Positions 33,026-44,279 of a stretch of DNA of 64,000 nt are shown here, piece by piece (within the stretch, counting starts at the first letter, position 1; each line of letters opens with the position of its first letter). The notes under the pieces were generated by a model. The model saw nothing but the letters and a program-made list of their open reading frames with translations, searched no databases and was not told the origin of the DNA. Source of the stretch: CAYMYN01 sp964394665 (GTDB taxonomy: Bacteria; Planctomycetota; UBA1135; GCA-002686595); NCBI GenBank assembly GCA_964394665.1, contig CAYMYN010000023.1, forward strand, positions 3,295 to 67,294. The letters run 5' to 3'. The position numbers were made by a program, and so were the translations under genes.

Positions 33026-33466
33026 ATGAAGTCGCCGCTGTGCCGCCCCTCGACGGGCGCCGTGCTGATCCTGGCCTTGATCTGCGCCGCGTGCCGCAAC
33101 CTCCAGGGGGAGCGCGGACCCGCGGCCCACCTCGAGGGCCGCGTGCACCACGTCGAGCGCATCGCCCTGCCGCCCCAGGCCGAGCTGTGGGTGCGCCTGG
33201 TCGAGCCCGCGCCCCTGGGCGCGCCCGGCGCCCGCGGCGGCCCCCTGGGCGAGGTGCACCGCACCGACATCGGCCAGTCGCCCTTCGACTTCCGCCTGGG
33301 GTACGACCCGCGCGCGGTGCAGCCCGGCCGCGTGCTGCGGCTCGAAGCCGAGATCCGCGTCGGGGACGAGGTCTGGTTCCACGGCGCGCGCAGCGTCGCG
33401 GGCCTGGCCGCCGGCCCGCCCGACGAACCGCTCGAGCTGCGCGTGCACCGGCGCAGCGCGCCCTGA
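33026..33466 (+). CDS. YbaY-like lipoprotein
   Basis: A 146-residue lipoprotein. The signal peptide ends in the lipobox LICAAC, so the mature N-terminus is a lipidated cysteine near residue 22. The rest is a single beta-sandwich of the YbaY/YscW type, with the diagnostic HHVERIALPPQAELWVRLVE, a GQSPFDFRLGYDPRAVQPG stretch and a RLEAEIRVGDEVWF strand. In this family the domain stabilises outer membrane components or acts as a pilotin. The start at 33026 is preferred over the in-frame ATG at 33014, because it puts positive charges directly before the hydrophobic core. It converges on the NTF2-like gene with 7 bases between. Confidence 0.8.
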   Translation: MKSPLCRPSTGAVLILALICAACRNLQGERGPAAHLEGRVHHVERIALPPQAELWVRLVEPAPLGAPGARGGPLGEVHRTDIGQSPFDFRLGYDPRAVQPGRVLRLEAEIRVGDEVWFHGARSVAGLAAGPPDEPLELRVHRRSAP

Positions 33467-33473
33467 TCCCGAC

Positions 33474-33977
33474 CTACTCGGCCGCGTAGGCGATCGACAC
33501 GATGCGCCAGCGGCCGTCGTGGAAGAACAGGCTGAAGGCGTCGATGCCGCGCCAGGTGCTGAGCTCCTGCTCGTCGCCGAAACGCGCCTCGTAGCGCACC
33601 CAGGCCTGCGCCAGGGGACCGCTCACGCGCACCTCGGCCGCCAGCGGTCGTTCCTCGAAGATCGGCTTGCTGCCCGGGCCCTCGGGCGCGCGCGCGACGA
33701 ACTCCTCGACCGTGACGGTGTTCACCTGGGGGCGCGTCTGGTCGCGCGTCTGCCAGATCGTCGCGAGCGTCGCGCCGGGCCAGAAGTGGGCCGCGAAGCG
33801 CTCCCAGTCGCGGGCCGAGAAGTCCCGGTAGTACTCCCACAGGGCGTCGCGCACCGCGTTGTGCTCCGGGGTGCGCTCCGAGCCCGCCACCGCCCGGGCC
33901 GGCGGCGGCGTGGCGCAGGCGCCGGCGAGCAGCAGGGGGACCAGGGCGAGGACCGTCGCCGGGCGGGGGCGGGGCAT
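33474..33977 (-). CDS. NTF2-like lipoprotein
   Basis: A 167-residue lipoprotein with lipobox LLAGAC near residue 21. The mature part begins with NAVRDALWEYYRDFSARDWERFAAHFWPGATLATI, the typical opening of the NTF2/SnoaL-like fold. It ends with beta strands including AQAWVRYEARFG and DGRWRIVSIAYAAE. Such domains bind small ligands or act as inhibitors or immunity proteins; none of these roles can be chosen from sequence. Its start lies 16 bases from the TTGACGG repeat pair at 33993-34010, so the regulator encoded across the gap may also control it. Confidence 0.75.
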   Translation of the reverse strand: MPRPRPATVLALVPLLLAGACATPPPARAVAGSERTPEHNAVRDALWEYYRDFSARDWERFAAHFWPGATLATIWQTRDQTRPQVNTVTVEEFVARAPEGPGSKPIFEERPLAAEVRVSGPLAQAWVRYEARFGDEQELSTWRGIDAFSLFFHDGRWRIVSIAYAAE

Positions 33978-33992
33978 GGGACCAGGGTAGCG

Positions 33993-34010
33993 TTGACGGT
34001 CCGTTGACGC
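33993..34010 (+). promoter_or_regulatory. Two TTGACGG-type direct repeats, 11-bp period, before the histidine kinase operon
   Basis: TTGACGG (33993-33999) and TTGACGC (34004-34010) start exactly 11 bp apart, 34 bases before the histidine kinase ATG and between two divergent genes. OmpR/PhoB-type regulators bind such head-to-tail repeats. The same pattern recurs at 36770-36809, so autoregulation by the regulator at 36056-36766 is proposed. Confidence 0.55.
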
Positions 34011-34043
34011 GTCGCGCGGCGGCGTCGCTTAGGCTCGTCGTGG

Positions 34044-36059
34044 ATGGCGCGCGCGCACTGGAAGGACCCCGATCGTTCGGGCTCGCGGGCCGGGGAGCGG
34101 ATCGTGGCCGCGGCGGGGCTCGGGGCGGCGGCGATCCTGTCCGTCGCGGCCTGGGTCGGGGGGGGCGATCCGGAGTCCTCGGCCCGCGCTTCGCTCGAAC
34201 GTCTGGCCGAGGCCGGGGCGGCGGCGGTCGGCGCGGCCTGGGTGCGCCTGGCCTCCGAGGACGAACCGGCGCCGGCCCTCGGGGAACGGGTGAGCTGGCG
34301 CGTGGACGATCCGCTCGGCGTGCTCGACGCGCCGCCGCGCGACGAAGACGTGGACGTGGACGGGAACGGTGAAGCCACGGCCGAGTTCCTGGCCCTGCTC
34401 GGCGCCGCCCAGCGCGCCGAGCTCGTCGAGGGCGATCCGGAGCGGGCCCTCGCAGACCTCGAGGAGTTGTCGGGCCGAGCCGGGGGCGGCGCCGTGCCCC
34501 GGGCGCGGGCCCTCTCGCGGGCCGTGCGCCTGGCGGCGAGCCTGGGACATCTCGAGCGCGCCGCGGGGAGCTTCGCGCTCGCGCGCGCCGAACTCGTGGG
34601 CGACGAACACGACGAGGTCGGCGGCGCGCCGGTCTCGGCCCTGCTGCTGGCGGGCCTGGGCCTCGCGCCGCACCTCGCCGAGGAGCCGCGGGCCGAGCTC
34701 GGTGCGTGGCTCGCCGAACGCTGGAGCGCGGGCGCCTTCGTGTTGCCGGGCGGCGATCCCCTGGCCGAGCTCGGCGCCGAACCGCCGCGCTTGGTGCTGC
34801 GCGAAGATCCCCTGCGCGCGGCCCTGTTCGAGCGCCTCGCGGCCCTCGGACCCCGCGCGGCCGAGGTGCTCGCGACGCGCACGCGGGCGCGGCGCGCGCG
34901 CGCCCTCGCGGCGGCGGGAGTCGAGCTCGACCTCGACGCGGACGGTCTGTGGCGTTGGGTTCCATCGTCCCCCGGCGAGCTGGCGCTGCGCGCGATGCCC
35001 GACGGCCGGCGCGAGGCGCGTCTCGTCGAGCGCAGCGCGCTCGAGCGCGCCTGGTTGCAGCGCGTGGAGGGTCAGGGGCTCCTGCCCGCGGGCCTCGCGA
35101 TCGAGCTCGAGGGCGGGCCCGTGCCGAGCGGCGAGCGCCTGCGCGAGCCGGCGACCCTCCCCGGCGCGCCCTTTCGGTTCGCGCTGCGCCACGCCGACGC
35201 GGGCGCGGTGCTGGTCGCCGAGCGCCGGCGCGCGGCGCTGCTGCGCGGAGGTCTCCTCGCGGCGGCCCTGGCGGTCGGCGCGGCCAGTCTGGTCGCCGCG
35301 CGCGCCCTGGCCCGCGGCCGGCGCCTGGTCGAGCTGCGCTCGCGTTTCGTCGCCAGCGTGACCCACGAGCTGCGCACGCCCCTGGCGTCGATCCTGATGC
35401 TCGCCGAGAACCTCGAGCAGGGCCGCGCGGCCGATCCCGAGCGCCGCGGCCGGTATCCCGCGCTCATCCGGCGCGAGGCCGAGCGTCTGGCGCGCCTGGT
35501 CGACGACGTGCTCGACGTGGCACGCCTCGAGCAGGGTGCGCGCCCGCGGGTCGAACGCGAGATCTGGGAGCTCGCCGCCCTCCCGGGCGAGCTGCGCGCC
35601 GAGCTGGAGCCGCTCGCCGCGCGCGCCGGCGGCGCCTTGGGTCTCGCGGCCCAAGACCTGCCGGAGCGCGCGTCCTTCGACCGCGAGGCCCTGGGGCGCG
35701 CGGCGCGCAACCTGGTCCAGAACGCGCTCGTGCACGGCGGCGTCGAGAACGGTCCGATCGAGGTCGCGCTGTCCGTCGCGGACGGGCGTTTGCGGCTCGC
35801 GGTGCGCGACCATGGCCGGGGGCTCGGCGCGGCGCAGCGCGCGGCGGCCTTCGCGCCCTTCGAGCGCCTGGGCTCGGCCGCGCCCGGCGCGGGCCTGGGG
35901 CTGTGGATCGTGCGCGAGCTCGCCCGCGCCCACGGCGGCGACGCATGGTTCGAATCTCCCGCGAGCGGCCCGGGCGTCGTGGCGGTGTTCGAGATCGAGC
36001 TCGGGAGCGGGGCCGACCGCGAACCCGCGGGCAGGGCCAACGGACGGGAATCCACATGA
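34044..36059 (+). CDS. Sensor histidine kinase
   Basis: A 671-residue membrane kinase. Two transmembrane helices (about 24-42 and 397-420) enclose a 350-residue alanine-rich extracytoplasmic sensor region. It has no recognised fold and is probably helical. The HisKA domain has the phosphorylated histidine in SVTHELRTPL (His441). The HATPase domain contains the N box NLVQNALVHGG, G1 DHGRGLG and G2 GAGLGLWIVRELARAHGG. It lacks an obvious HAMP domain; HisKA follows the second helix closely. The stop overlaps the ATG of an OmpR-family regulator (ATGA), its cognate partner. Direct repeats just upstream suggest autoregulation. Confidence 0.93.
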   Translation: MARAHWKDPDRSGSRAGERIVAAAGLGAAAILSVAAWVGGGDPESSARASLERLAEAGAAAVGAAWVRLASEDEPAPALGERVSWRVDDPLGVLDAPPRDEDVDVDGNGEATAEFLALLGAAQRAELVEGDPERALADLEELSGRAGGGAVPRARALSRAVRLAASLGHLERAAGSFALARAELVGDEHDEVGGAPVSALLLAGLGLAPHLAEEPRAELGAWLAERWSAGAFVLPGGDPLAELGAEPPRLVLREDPLRAALFERLAALGPRAAEVLATRTRARRARALAAAGVELDLDADGLWRWVPSSPGELALRAMPDGRREARLVERSALERAWLQRVEGQGLLPAGLAIELEGGPVPSGERLREPATLPGAPFRFALRHADAGAVLVAERRRAALLRGGLLAAALAVGAASLVAARALARGRRLVELRSRFVASVTHELRTPLASILMLAENLEQGRAADPERRGRYPALIRREAERLARLVDDVLDVARLEQGARPRVEREIWELAALPGELRAELEPLAARAGGALGLAAQDLPERASFDREALGRAARNLVQNALVHGGVENGPIEVALSVADGRLRLAVRDHGRGLGAAQRAAAFAPFERLGSAAPGAGLGLWIVRELARAHGGDAWFESPASGPGVVAVFEIELGSGADREPAGRANGREST

Positions 36060-36766
36060 GCGCGCGCATCCTGGTGGTGGAGGACGAGGAGGCGCTGCGT
36101 CTGGCGCTGGTCGACGCCCTGGTCGCCGAGGGCTACGACGTGCTCGAGGCCGCCGACGGCGAAGCGGCCCTGGAGCTCGCGCTGCGGGAAGGTCCCGACT
36201 TGGTGTTGCTCGACCTGGTGCTGCCGGGGCTCGACGGGCTCAGCGTGCTGCGGCGCCTGCGCGAGGATCGGCTCGGCGCCGGGGTGCTGATCCTCTCGGC
36301 GCGCGGCGAGGAGTGGGACCGCGTGCGCGGCCTCGAGGACGGCGCGGACGACTACCTCGTCAAGCCGATCTCGATCCGCGAGTTGCTCCTGCGGGTGCGC
36401 GCCCTGCTGGCGCGGCTCGACGGCGAGGCGCCCGGGCTCGAGGGGGCGAGCGCCAGACTGACCCTGGGCGCCGCGCGCATCGACTTCGCGGCCCATGCCC
36501 TGGAGCGCGACGGCGCGCGCACGAACCTCTCGCGCATCGAGCTCGACCTCCTGCGCTGCCTGTTGGCGCACGAAGGCCAGGTCGTGTCCCGCGCGCGCAT
36601 CCTCGGCGCGGTGTGGGGCGCGGGCGCGGCGCCCTCGGAGCGCACGATCGACATGCACGTGATGAAGCTGCGCCGAAAGCTCGAGCCCGACCCCGAGCGG
36701 CCGCGCTTCCTGACCACGGTGCACGGGGTTGGGTATCGCCTGACACGGCGCGGAGAGCCGGCCTGA
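36056..36766 (+). CDS. OmpR-family response regulator
   Basis: A 236-residue transcription regulator. The receiver domain (1-120) has the acidic pocket in VVEDEE, the phosphorylated Asp53 in LLDLVLPGLDG, the serine in ILSAR and Lys103 in LVKPIS. The winged-helix DNA-binding domain (135-230) includes LSRIELDLLRCLLAHEGQVVSRARIL and RTIDMHVMKLRRKLEPDP, followed by the wing TTVHGVGYRLTR. It is translationally coupled to the histidine kinase. TTGACGG-type direct repeats with 11-bp spacing lie before the kinase gene and immediately after this gene; they are its likely targets by family precedent. Confidence 0.95.
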   Translation: MSARILVVEDEEALRLALVDALVAEGYDVLEAADGEAALELALREGPDLVLLDLVLPGLDGLSVLRRLREDRLGAGVLILSARGEEWDRVRGLEDGADDYLVKPISIRELLLRVRALLARLDGEAPGLEGASARLTLGAARIDFAAHALERDGARTNLSRIELDLLRCLLAHEGQVVSRARILGAVWGAGAAPSERTIDMHVMKLRRKLEPDPERPRFLTTVHGVGYRLTRRGEPA

Positions 36767-36769
36767 GCC

Positions 36770-36809
36770 TTGACGGGCGCTTGACGGACGCGCGACGGGG
36801 CGCTGACCG
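36770..36809 (+). promoter_or_regulatory. Four phased TTGACGG-like repeats before the helical-repeat protein gene
   Basis: Starting 3 bases after the regulator stop: TTGACGG (36770), TTGACGG (36781), GCGACGG (36792) and CTGACCG (36803), each exactly 11 bp after the last. The first two are identical, the third keeps GACGG and the fourth matches five of seven. This is the arrangement bound by PhoB/OmpR-type dimers. The gene at 36889 begins 80 bases after the array. Confidence 0.6.
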
Positions 36810-36888
36810 GCGGGGGAGTCGGCCGTCGTACACCGGGGCCTGTGCAATCCGCTGACCCCACCCGGCGCACGGCGCCGGAGGACGAACC

Positions 36889-39800
36889 ATGCGACGGACG
36901 AAGGAACGATCGAACCAACTGGCTGCCCGTGGTGAAAGTCGCGTAGCGAGGCAATGCGCGCGAAGCCGCAGTAGCGACTCTCGCCACGGGCTGCTAGGCC
37001 TTCGGGCGAGCGCGAACCTCCCGCGCACCCTGCTCACTTTCGCGCTGCTCGGCTGCGGCCTTGCGCGCGCGGGGGCGGCACAGGGGACGGACGCGGGGCG
37101 GGGCGCGCCCGCGGGCGAACGCGACGCGCGGGGCGCGGTCGAATCGAAGGCCCAGGCCCTCGAACGCGAGCTGGCCGAGGCGCTCCTGCGGTTCGAGGTC
37201 GAGCGCGACTTCGCCGCGGCCGAGGCGCGGCTCGAGGAACTCGCCGTGCAGGCCGCCGATCCGCGGGGCTTCGAGGGCCAGGGCCGGGTCCTGGCCTCGG
37301 TGGCCGTCGCCCGCGTTCAACTCGTCGCGCAGCTCGGGGCCCCGGCGCAGGCCCTCGCGGCCCTCGAGGTGCTCCCGGCTCGAGCGGAGCAACCCCCGGC
37401 GGGCTCGCCCCTGGCGCGGGCCGTCGAGATCGCCGAGGGCGACGCGCGCCTGGCGGCGCTGCGCGCGCAGCTCGCGCCGCAGGATGGCGCGCAGGACGGG
37501 GGCGGGGATCCCGTCGTGGGGCAGGTGCGGCGCCTGCTCGAGCTGGGCCAGGCCGTGTACCTGCGCGAGCCCTCGCGGGCCCAGGTGCGCGCCCTCGAGC
37601 ACCTGGTGCGCGAGGCTCGCCAGGGGACGGGGACCCTGGGTGCCCCGGCCCTGAAGCTCCTGCTGGATAACGCGCCCCTGGAGACCGCCGCCTTCCTGCT
37701 CGGGGAGGTCGGGGGCGCCGGAGAGGCCTTCCACCGCCTGGTGCTGCGCGAGCTCGCGGAGCGCCAGGTCCTGTCGGGGAGCGGCACCTGGTCGTGCCGG
37801 AACGGCGAGCCGCCCGTGTTGCTCGAGCCCGTCTGGCGCGAGCTGCTCGAGCGTCTGATCGTGCACTCCGGTTCCCTGCGCACCGCCCTGCCCCTGATCG
37901 CGGGGCTCGCCCGTCGGGACGCCCTGACGCCACCCCTGGTGGAGGCCCTGCGCGGCGCCCTCTTCAGCGCGCAGCCCGATCTCGTCAAGGAGGCCTTCCT
38001 GGCCATCGCCGACCTGCCGGGCGTGGTCTCCGTCCATGCGCTCTACGAGGCCCTGCTCGAGCACCCCGAGGCGGCCCTGCGCCTCTCGGCCGCGCGCGTC
38101 TTGGCCAACTACCAAGAAATGGGGCACCTGCTCGACGTCGTGGACTCCGAGGACGTTGCCCTGCGCACCGAGTTGGCCCGGGCCCTCGGTCGCAAGAGCC
38201 TCGTCACGACGTACTTCGCCTCCAATTGCAATTTAGGCCTGGGGAGCCAGGACGTGCGCGCCGAGGACCCCAGGGAACGGCCCGCCATCGTGCGCCTGTG
38301 CGCCGATCCGGACCCGGGCGTGCGCAGCCTGGCCGTCGCGGCCGCGGTGCGGCGCAAGGTCGAGCTGCCCCGCGGGGTCCTGCTCGAGCTGGCCGGGCTG
38401 CCGGACTCGGAGCAGCTCGAGGACACGAGCGAGCTGACCGTCGCCGATCCGCGGCTGCTCGGCGAGTTCCTGCTGCGCCTGGCCCCCAGCCCGCGCCCGA
38501 CCGTCGCCGAGGCGGTGGCTTCCCGGCTCGCCGGCCATGACTGGACGGCGGATCCCGAGGTGCTCCAACCGGCCCTGCGCGCGCTGATCGAGCGCAGCCC
38601 GCTCGAACCCGACCGGCGCAGGGTGACGCTCGAGGTGGCCCTCAAGAACGTCTGGTCGAGCCCGAGCGTCACGGCGGAGGTCGCCCGCTGGGCCCTCGAG
38701 CGCGACGACCGGGACCTGATCGCCCTGAGCCTGGAGGCGGCGAGCGGTCGGAACAGCGCGGGCTTCAGCGAGCTGTCGACGGCCCAGGCCGTCGAACTCG
38801 TGGCGCGCTACGTCCGCGCCGTGCCCGGGGCCGAGGGGCAGATGCGAAGGCTCCCCTTGGCGGTCGCGGGCCTGGCGCAGAGGCGGGCCGCACGCTCCCT
38901 CTACCACGAGGTCGCGGGGCTGCGCGGGCTGGACCTCAGGTTGCGACTGGACTTCGTCATCCGGGGCCTGCGGACCCCGCAGGCGGGCGCGGACCCGGTG
39001 CCCGACGCCCTGGTCGCCGTGCGGGACGTGCTCGCCGATCCGCGCTGGTTCGACCCCGCCCTGCGCGACACGCCCCAGGTGCGGGGCGCCTTGGACAAGC
39101 TCGACGACCTCGCCCAAGCCGCCGGTGGCGAGACGTGGAATCGGTTCCTGGCGGCGGCCCTGGCCGACGCGGACTTCCCCTCCGACCACCTGAGCCGGCT
39201 CGTGGGCCTCTACGAGCCCCTCGCCCCCGGCGGCCAGGAGCTCGCGCGTTCGATCCTGGAGCGCTGGCCGGTGGACGGCGAGCCGTTCCACCTGGCCCTG
39301 GCCAAGACCCTGCGCCAGGGCCAGGAGCTGGGGCTCGAGCCGCACTGGCTCGTGCGGGGCCTCGAGCGCTACCCGATCCCCGTGACGGACGCGATGGGCC
39401 GTTGGCGCGATCCGGCCTTCCTCGCGCCCCTGACCCGCGCCCTCGAGCCCGACTGGATGCCGCACGGCGCGGACCGCCGGCGCGTGCGCGAGTCGGCCGC
39501 CCGGGGCCTGGCGAACCTGCTCTCCGACGACGCGGCCCGGGCGTTGCTCGCCTGCGCCGAGCGCACCGGCGACGAGGAGCTGCGCAAGCTGTGCTTCGAG
39601 GGCCTGGAGACGATCCGCACCTATCAGGAGGCCCGCGAGCGTTGGGAGCGGCGCGTCAGCGAGCGCGAGGCCCGCGCCCAGGCCGCCGAGCGGCTGATGG
39701 GCCTGCTCGAGGGGCGGGACTCGAGCCTGCGCGCCGCGGCCCTGGTGGCCCTGGGCGAGCTGGGTGAGGTGCGCGCGTTGCCGCGCATCGCCGAGCTCGC

Positions 39801-39903
39801 CGTCGACGCCGATCCGGCGGTGCGCGCCGCGGCGCTCGAGGCCCTGCGCCGCCTGCGGCCGACGGCGGGGGATGGCGCGCCCGCAGCCGAGAAGGCCGAC
39901 TGA
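36889..39903 (+). CDS. Large secreted helical-repeat (HEAT-like) protein
   Basis: A 1004-residue exported protein made almost wholly of helical pairs. The clearest HEAT-like units are near the C-terminus (LRAAALVALGELGEVRALPRIAELAVDADPAVRAAALEALRR; about 955-995), with others around 370-420 and 480-500. The signal peptide core is at residues 47-64 (TLLTFALLG, then AGAAQ). The ATG at 36889 is backed by GGAGGA at 36877-36882 with a 6-base spacer. The hydrophobic core is nevertheless unusually far from the start, because residues 11-37 are encoded by a palindromic element (36919-36997). The gene lies behind four TTGACGG-type repeats and directly after the two-component genes, so it is probably their main target. 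Role unknown; likely a scaffold outside the cytoplasm. Confidence 0.85.
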   Translation: MRRTKERSNQLAARGESRVARQCARSRSSDSRHGLLGLRASANLPRTLLTFALLGCGLARAGAAQGTDAGRGAPAGERDARGAVESKAQALERELAEALLRFEVERDFAAAEARLEELAVQAADPRGFEGQGRVLASVAVARVQLVAQLGAPAQALAALEVLPARAEQPPAGSPLARAVEIAEGDARLAALRAQLAPQDGAQDGGGDPVVGQVRRLLELGQAVYLREPSRAQVRALEHLVREARQGTGTLGAPALKLLLDNAPLETAAFLLGEVGGAGEAFHRLVLRELAERQVLSGSGTWSCRNGEPPVLLEPVWRELLERLIVHSGSLRTALPLIAGLARRDALTPPLVEALRGALFSAQPDLVKEAFLAIADLPGVVSVHALYEALLEHPEAALRLSAARVLANYQEMGHLLDVVDSEDVALRTELARALGRKSLVTTYFASNCNLGLGSQDVRAEDPRERPAIVRLCADPDPGVRSLAVAAAVRRKVELPRGVLLELAGLPDSEQLEDTSELTVADPRLLGEFLLRLAPSPRPTVAEAVASRLAGHDWTADPEVLQPALRALIERSPLEPDRRRVTLEVALKNVWSSPSVTAEVARWALERDDRDLIALSLEAASGRNSAGFSELSTAQAVELVARYVRAVPGAEGQMRRLPLAVAGLAQRRAARSLYHEVAGLRGLDLRLRLDFVIRGLRTPQAGADPVPDALVAVRDVLADPRWFDPALRDTPQVRGALDKLDDLAQAAGGETWNRFLAAALADADFPSDHLSRLVGLYEPLAPGGQELARSILERWPVDGEPFHLALAKTLRQGQELGLEPHWLVRGLERYPIPVTDAMGRWRDPAFLAPLTRALEPDWMPHGADRRRVRESAARGLANLLSDDAARALLACAERTGDEELRKLCFEGLETIRTYQEARERWERRVSEREARAQAAERLMGLLEGRDSSLRAAALVALGELGEVRALPRIAELAVDADPAVRAAALEALRRLRPTAGDGAPAAEKAD
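36919..36997. repeat. Palindromic element inside the signal peptide coding region
   Basis: Arms 36919-36942 and 36974-36997 form a 24-position stem: 18 bases of near-perfect complement (36925-36942 with 36974-36991, one G-U and one mismatch) plus a weaker outer 6. A 31-base loop separates the arms. It is open in the reading frame of the host gene and codes for residues 11-37, an Arg/Ser-rich stretch that interrupts an otherwise ordinary signal peptide. It resembles a REP-type or RPE-type mobile palindrome. No second copy was found in the window. Confidence 0.6.
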
Positions 39904-40073
39904 CGGCGGGCGCCCCGCGCGTGGGCGCGGGTTGCGGGCCGGGGGGGCCGGGCACTAGGCTCCCCCGGCCCGCGGCGCGTCCGCGGGCCTTCCATTGGAT
40001 CCGGTCGCGCGCGCCGGGGCCCGCGGGCTCTCCGGGCGGCGGCCAAAGACCCGTCCGAGCCCGAAGTCCCAGC

Positions 40074-42307
<2,234 letters not shown>

Positions 42308-42311
<4 letters not shown>

Positions 42312-43024
42312 GGCTGCTCGCGAACCTGTTGATCGCGCTCTCCCTGGCGGCGGCCCTGGTGGCGGCGAGCTCGGCCTACCTCGTGGATCTCGCGCGGCCG
42401 GACGCCGAGCTCGTGGGGTTGACGCTCAACGAGACGGTGCAGCGCATCGAGGCCGACGGCATCCAGCGCGCGGACGTGGCGAAGAAGGGCATGGCGCTCG
42501 ACGCGGCGATCCTGGATGCGTTGCGCGCGGCCGAGGCCGGACGCGTGCGGGTCGAGGAGTTCGCCCTGGCCCGTTGGGAGCAGCGCTGGATCTTCCTCCT
42601 GGCGCTGGTCGGCCTGGGCGCGGGCGCCTTCGGGGTGCGGCGCGCGAACGCGGCGGTGCTCGCCGAGGCGGATCGGGCGGGCGGCGCCCAGCGGGTCTCG
42701 CCGGCCGGGGATCTGGCGGCCATCGCGGGCATCGTCGAGGAGTCGCTCCGCACCTGGGACGGGGGGGCCCCGGCCCAGGCCGTGCTCGAGCGCCTCTCGG
42801 TCGCGATCGACGAACACGGTCCGGCCTTCGTGGGAGCGCGGGACGTGCTCGTCGCACGCATGGGTCTGGGCGCCTACGCGTCCCTCATGGACCGCTTCGC
42901 CGCGGCGGAGCGCCAGATCCACCGCGCCTGGTCGGCGGCGGCGGACGGCGTGCTGGAGGAGACCTACGAGTGCCTGGGCCGGGCGCGGGTCATGCTCGAG
43001 GAGACGCGCGCGCTCCTGCGGTGA
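42308..43024 (+). CDS. Small membrane protein coupled to the OPT transporter
   Basis: A 238-residue protein of unknown family. Helix one (6-24) and helix two (about 95-112, WIFLLALVGLGAGAFGV) bracket a 70-residue extracytoplasmic segment with LVGLTLNETVQRIEADGIQRADV. The C-terminal 125 residues are cytoplasmic and helical. Its start is dictated by the ATGA overlap with the transporter stop, which implies stoichiometric production. It probably stabilises or regulates the transporter, by context only. It converges on the phospholipase D gene with 7 bases between. Confidence 0.65.
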
Positions 43025-43031
43025 GCAGCGG

Positions 43032-44279
43032 TCACCCGTCGGTGCGCGGCGTCTCGTACTTCGTGGCCGGGTCGACCGGGTAGGCGTACTCGCTGGACCA
43101 GGTCGTCTCGAAGAACCGTTCCAGCACCTCGACCGTGGAGGGGCCCTCGATCAGGAGCCCCACGTTGCGCGAGTCGTGGAACGTGCCCCAGTTCCAGTTG
43201 CCCGTGCCGAGCCACGCGCGTTCGCCGTCGACGCTGAGCGCCTTGGCGTGGATCACGCGCGCGAAGGGGATGAAGCCCCCCGAGTGCTCGGGGATCGTGA
43301 CCAGGCGCACCTCGACGTTGGGCAGGCACTGCAGGCTCTGCAGGCCCTCGATCACGAAGCGGCGCTTCGACCAGTCGGCGACCATCAGCTCGACCTGTAC
43401 GCCGCGCGCCGCGGCCCGGCGCAGGGCCTGCTCGAGGTCGGCGAAGTAACGCCCCTCGCGGTCGGTGGTGGAGTAGGTGAGCAACTGCACGCGCACGCGG
43501 CGGCGGGCCGAGTCGATGCGCTCCACCAGGCGCGGCAGGTCCCAGGCATCCTCGTGCGCGAGCAGGGCCGGCGGGCTGAAGACCGGCGTCAAGCGCAGCT
43601 CGCCATGGGCGCCCATGAGGGAGACGGGCGCGGGCGCGGCTCGGGCGGCGCCCTCCTCGAACACGTCGGTCTCGCCGCCGGCCAGGCGCCAATCGGCTTC
43701 GAAGAGCTCGACGAAGGGGCGCGCCAGCTCGGGATGCTCGAAGCGCGCGCCCAGCTCGACGATGTGCTCGAGGGCGCGGAAGTCGAAGTTCTGGCTGCCG
43801 AGGAACACCTCGCGCCCGTCGACGATCCAGTACTTGGCGTGCAGCACGCCGCCGGGGTGCGGGCGGATGTCGTAGGTGCGGACCTCGATCCCCTCGCGGC
43901 CGTCCAGGCGCGCGAGGGTCTCGGGATAGGTGGGCCGAAAGGCCTCCGAGGCCAGGAACCGCACGGCGACCCCGCGCGCGGCGGCGGCCTCGAGCGCTTC
44001 GATCACGGCCTCGAGCCGGCTGCCCTGGGCGCTGGAGGCGTAGAACTGCGCCAGATCGATCGAGCGCTCGGCGCCCGCGATCATCCCCATCCAGACCTCG
44101 AACGTATCGCGCAGGTCGGGGTGGTCGAGGGAGGTCTCGAGCGGCCAGGACTCGACCAACTCGAAGGCCGGGCGCGGCGCGCGCTCCGGCGCGACCTCCT
44201 GGGCGCGAACCCATGAGCCGGCGAGCAGCGCCAGGCACAACGGGGCGCCGCACAGGGCGCGTCGGCGATGGGCGCGCAT
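43032..44279 (-). CDS. Secreted phospholipase D-like protein with two HKD motifs
   Basis: A 415-residue protein with a signal peptide (1-26, AGSWVRAQ). Two phosphodiesterase motifs are complete: HAKYWIVDGREVFLGSQN (His147) and HAKALSVDGERAWLGTGNWN (His344). Both histidines, lysines and aspartates needed for catalysis are present. The spacing is that of a pseudodimeric PLD as in eukaryotic PLD3/PLD4 and bacterial cardiolipin synthase relatives. It could hydrolyse phospholipids or nucleic acids in the periplasm or outside the cell. The ATG overlaps the last base of the lipoprotein gene stop (TGATG). Confidence 0.9.
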   Translation of the reverse strand: MRAHRRRALCGAPLCLALLAGSWVRAQEVAPERAPRPAFELVESWPLETSLDHPDLRDTFEVWMGMIAGAERSIDLAQFYASSAQGSRLEAVIEALEAAAARGVAVRFLASEAFRPTYPETLARLDGREGIEVRTYDIRPHPGGVLHAKYWIVDGREVFLGSQNFDFRALEHIVELGARFEHPELARPFVELFEADWRLAGGETDVFEEGAARAAPAPVSLMGAHGELRLTPVFSPPALLAHEDAWDLPRLVERIDSARRRVRVQLLTYSTTDREGRYFADLEQALRRAAARGVQVELMVADWSKRRFVIEGLQSLQCLPNVEVRLVTIPEHSGGFIPFARVIHAKALSVDGERAWLGTGNWNWGTFHDSRNVGLLIEGPSTVEVLERFFETTWSSEYAYPVDPATKYETPRTDG

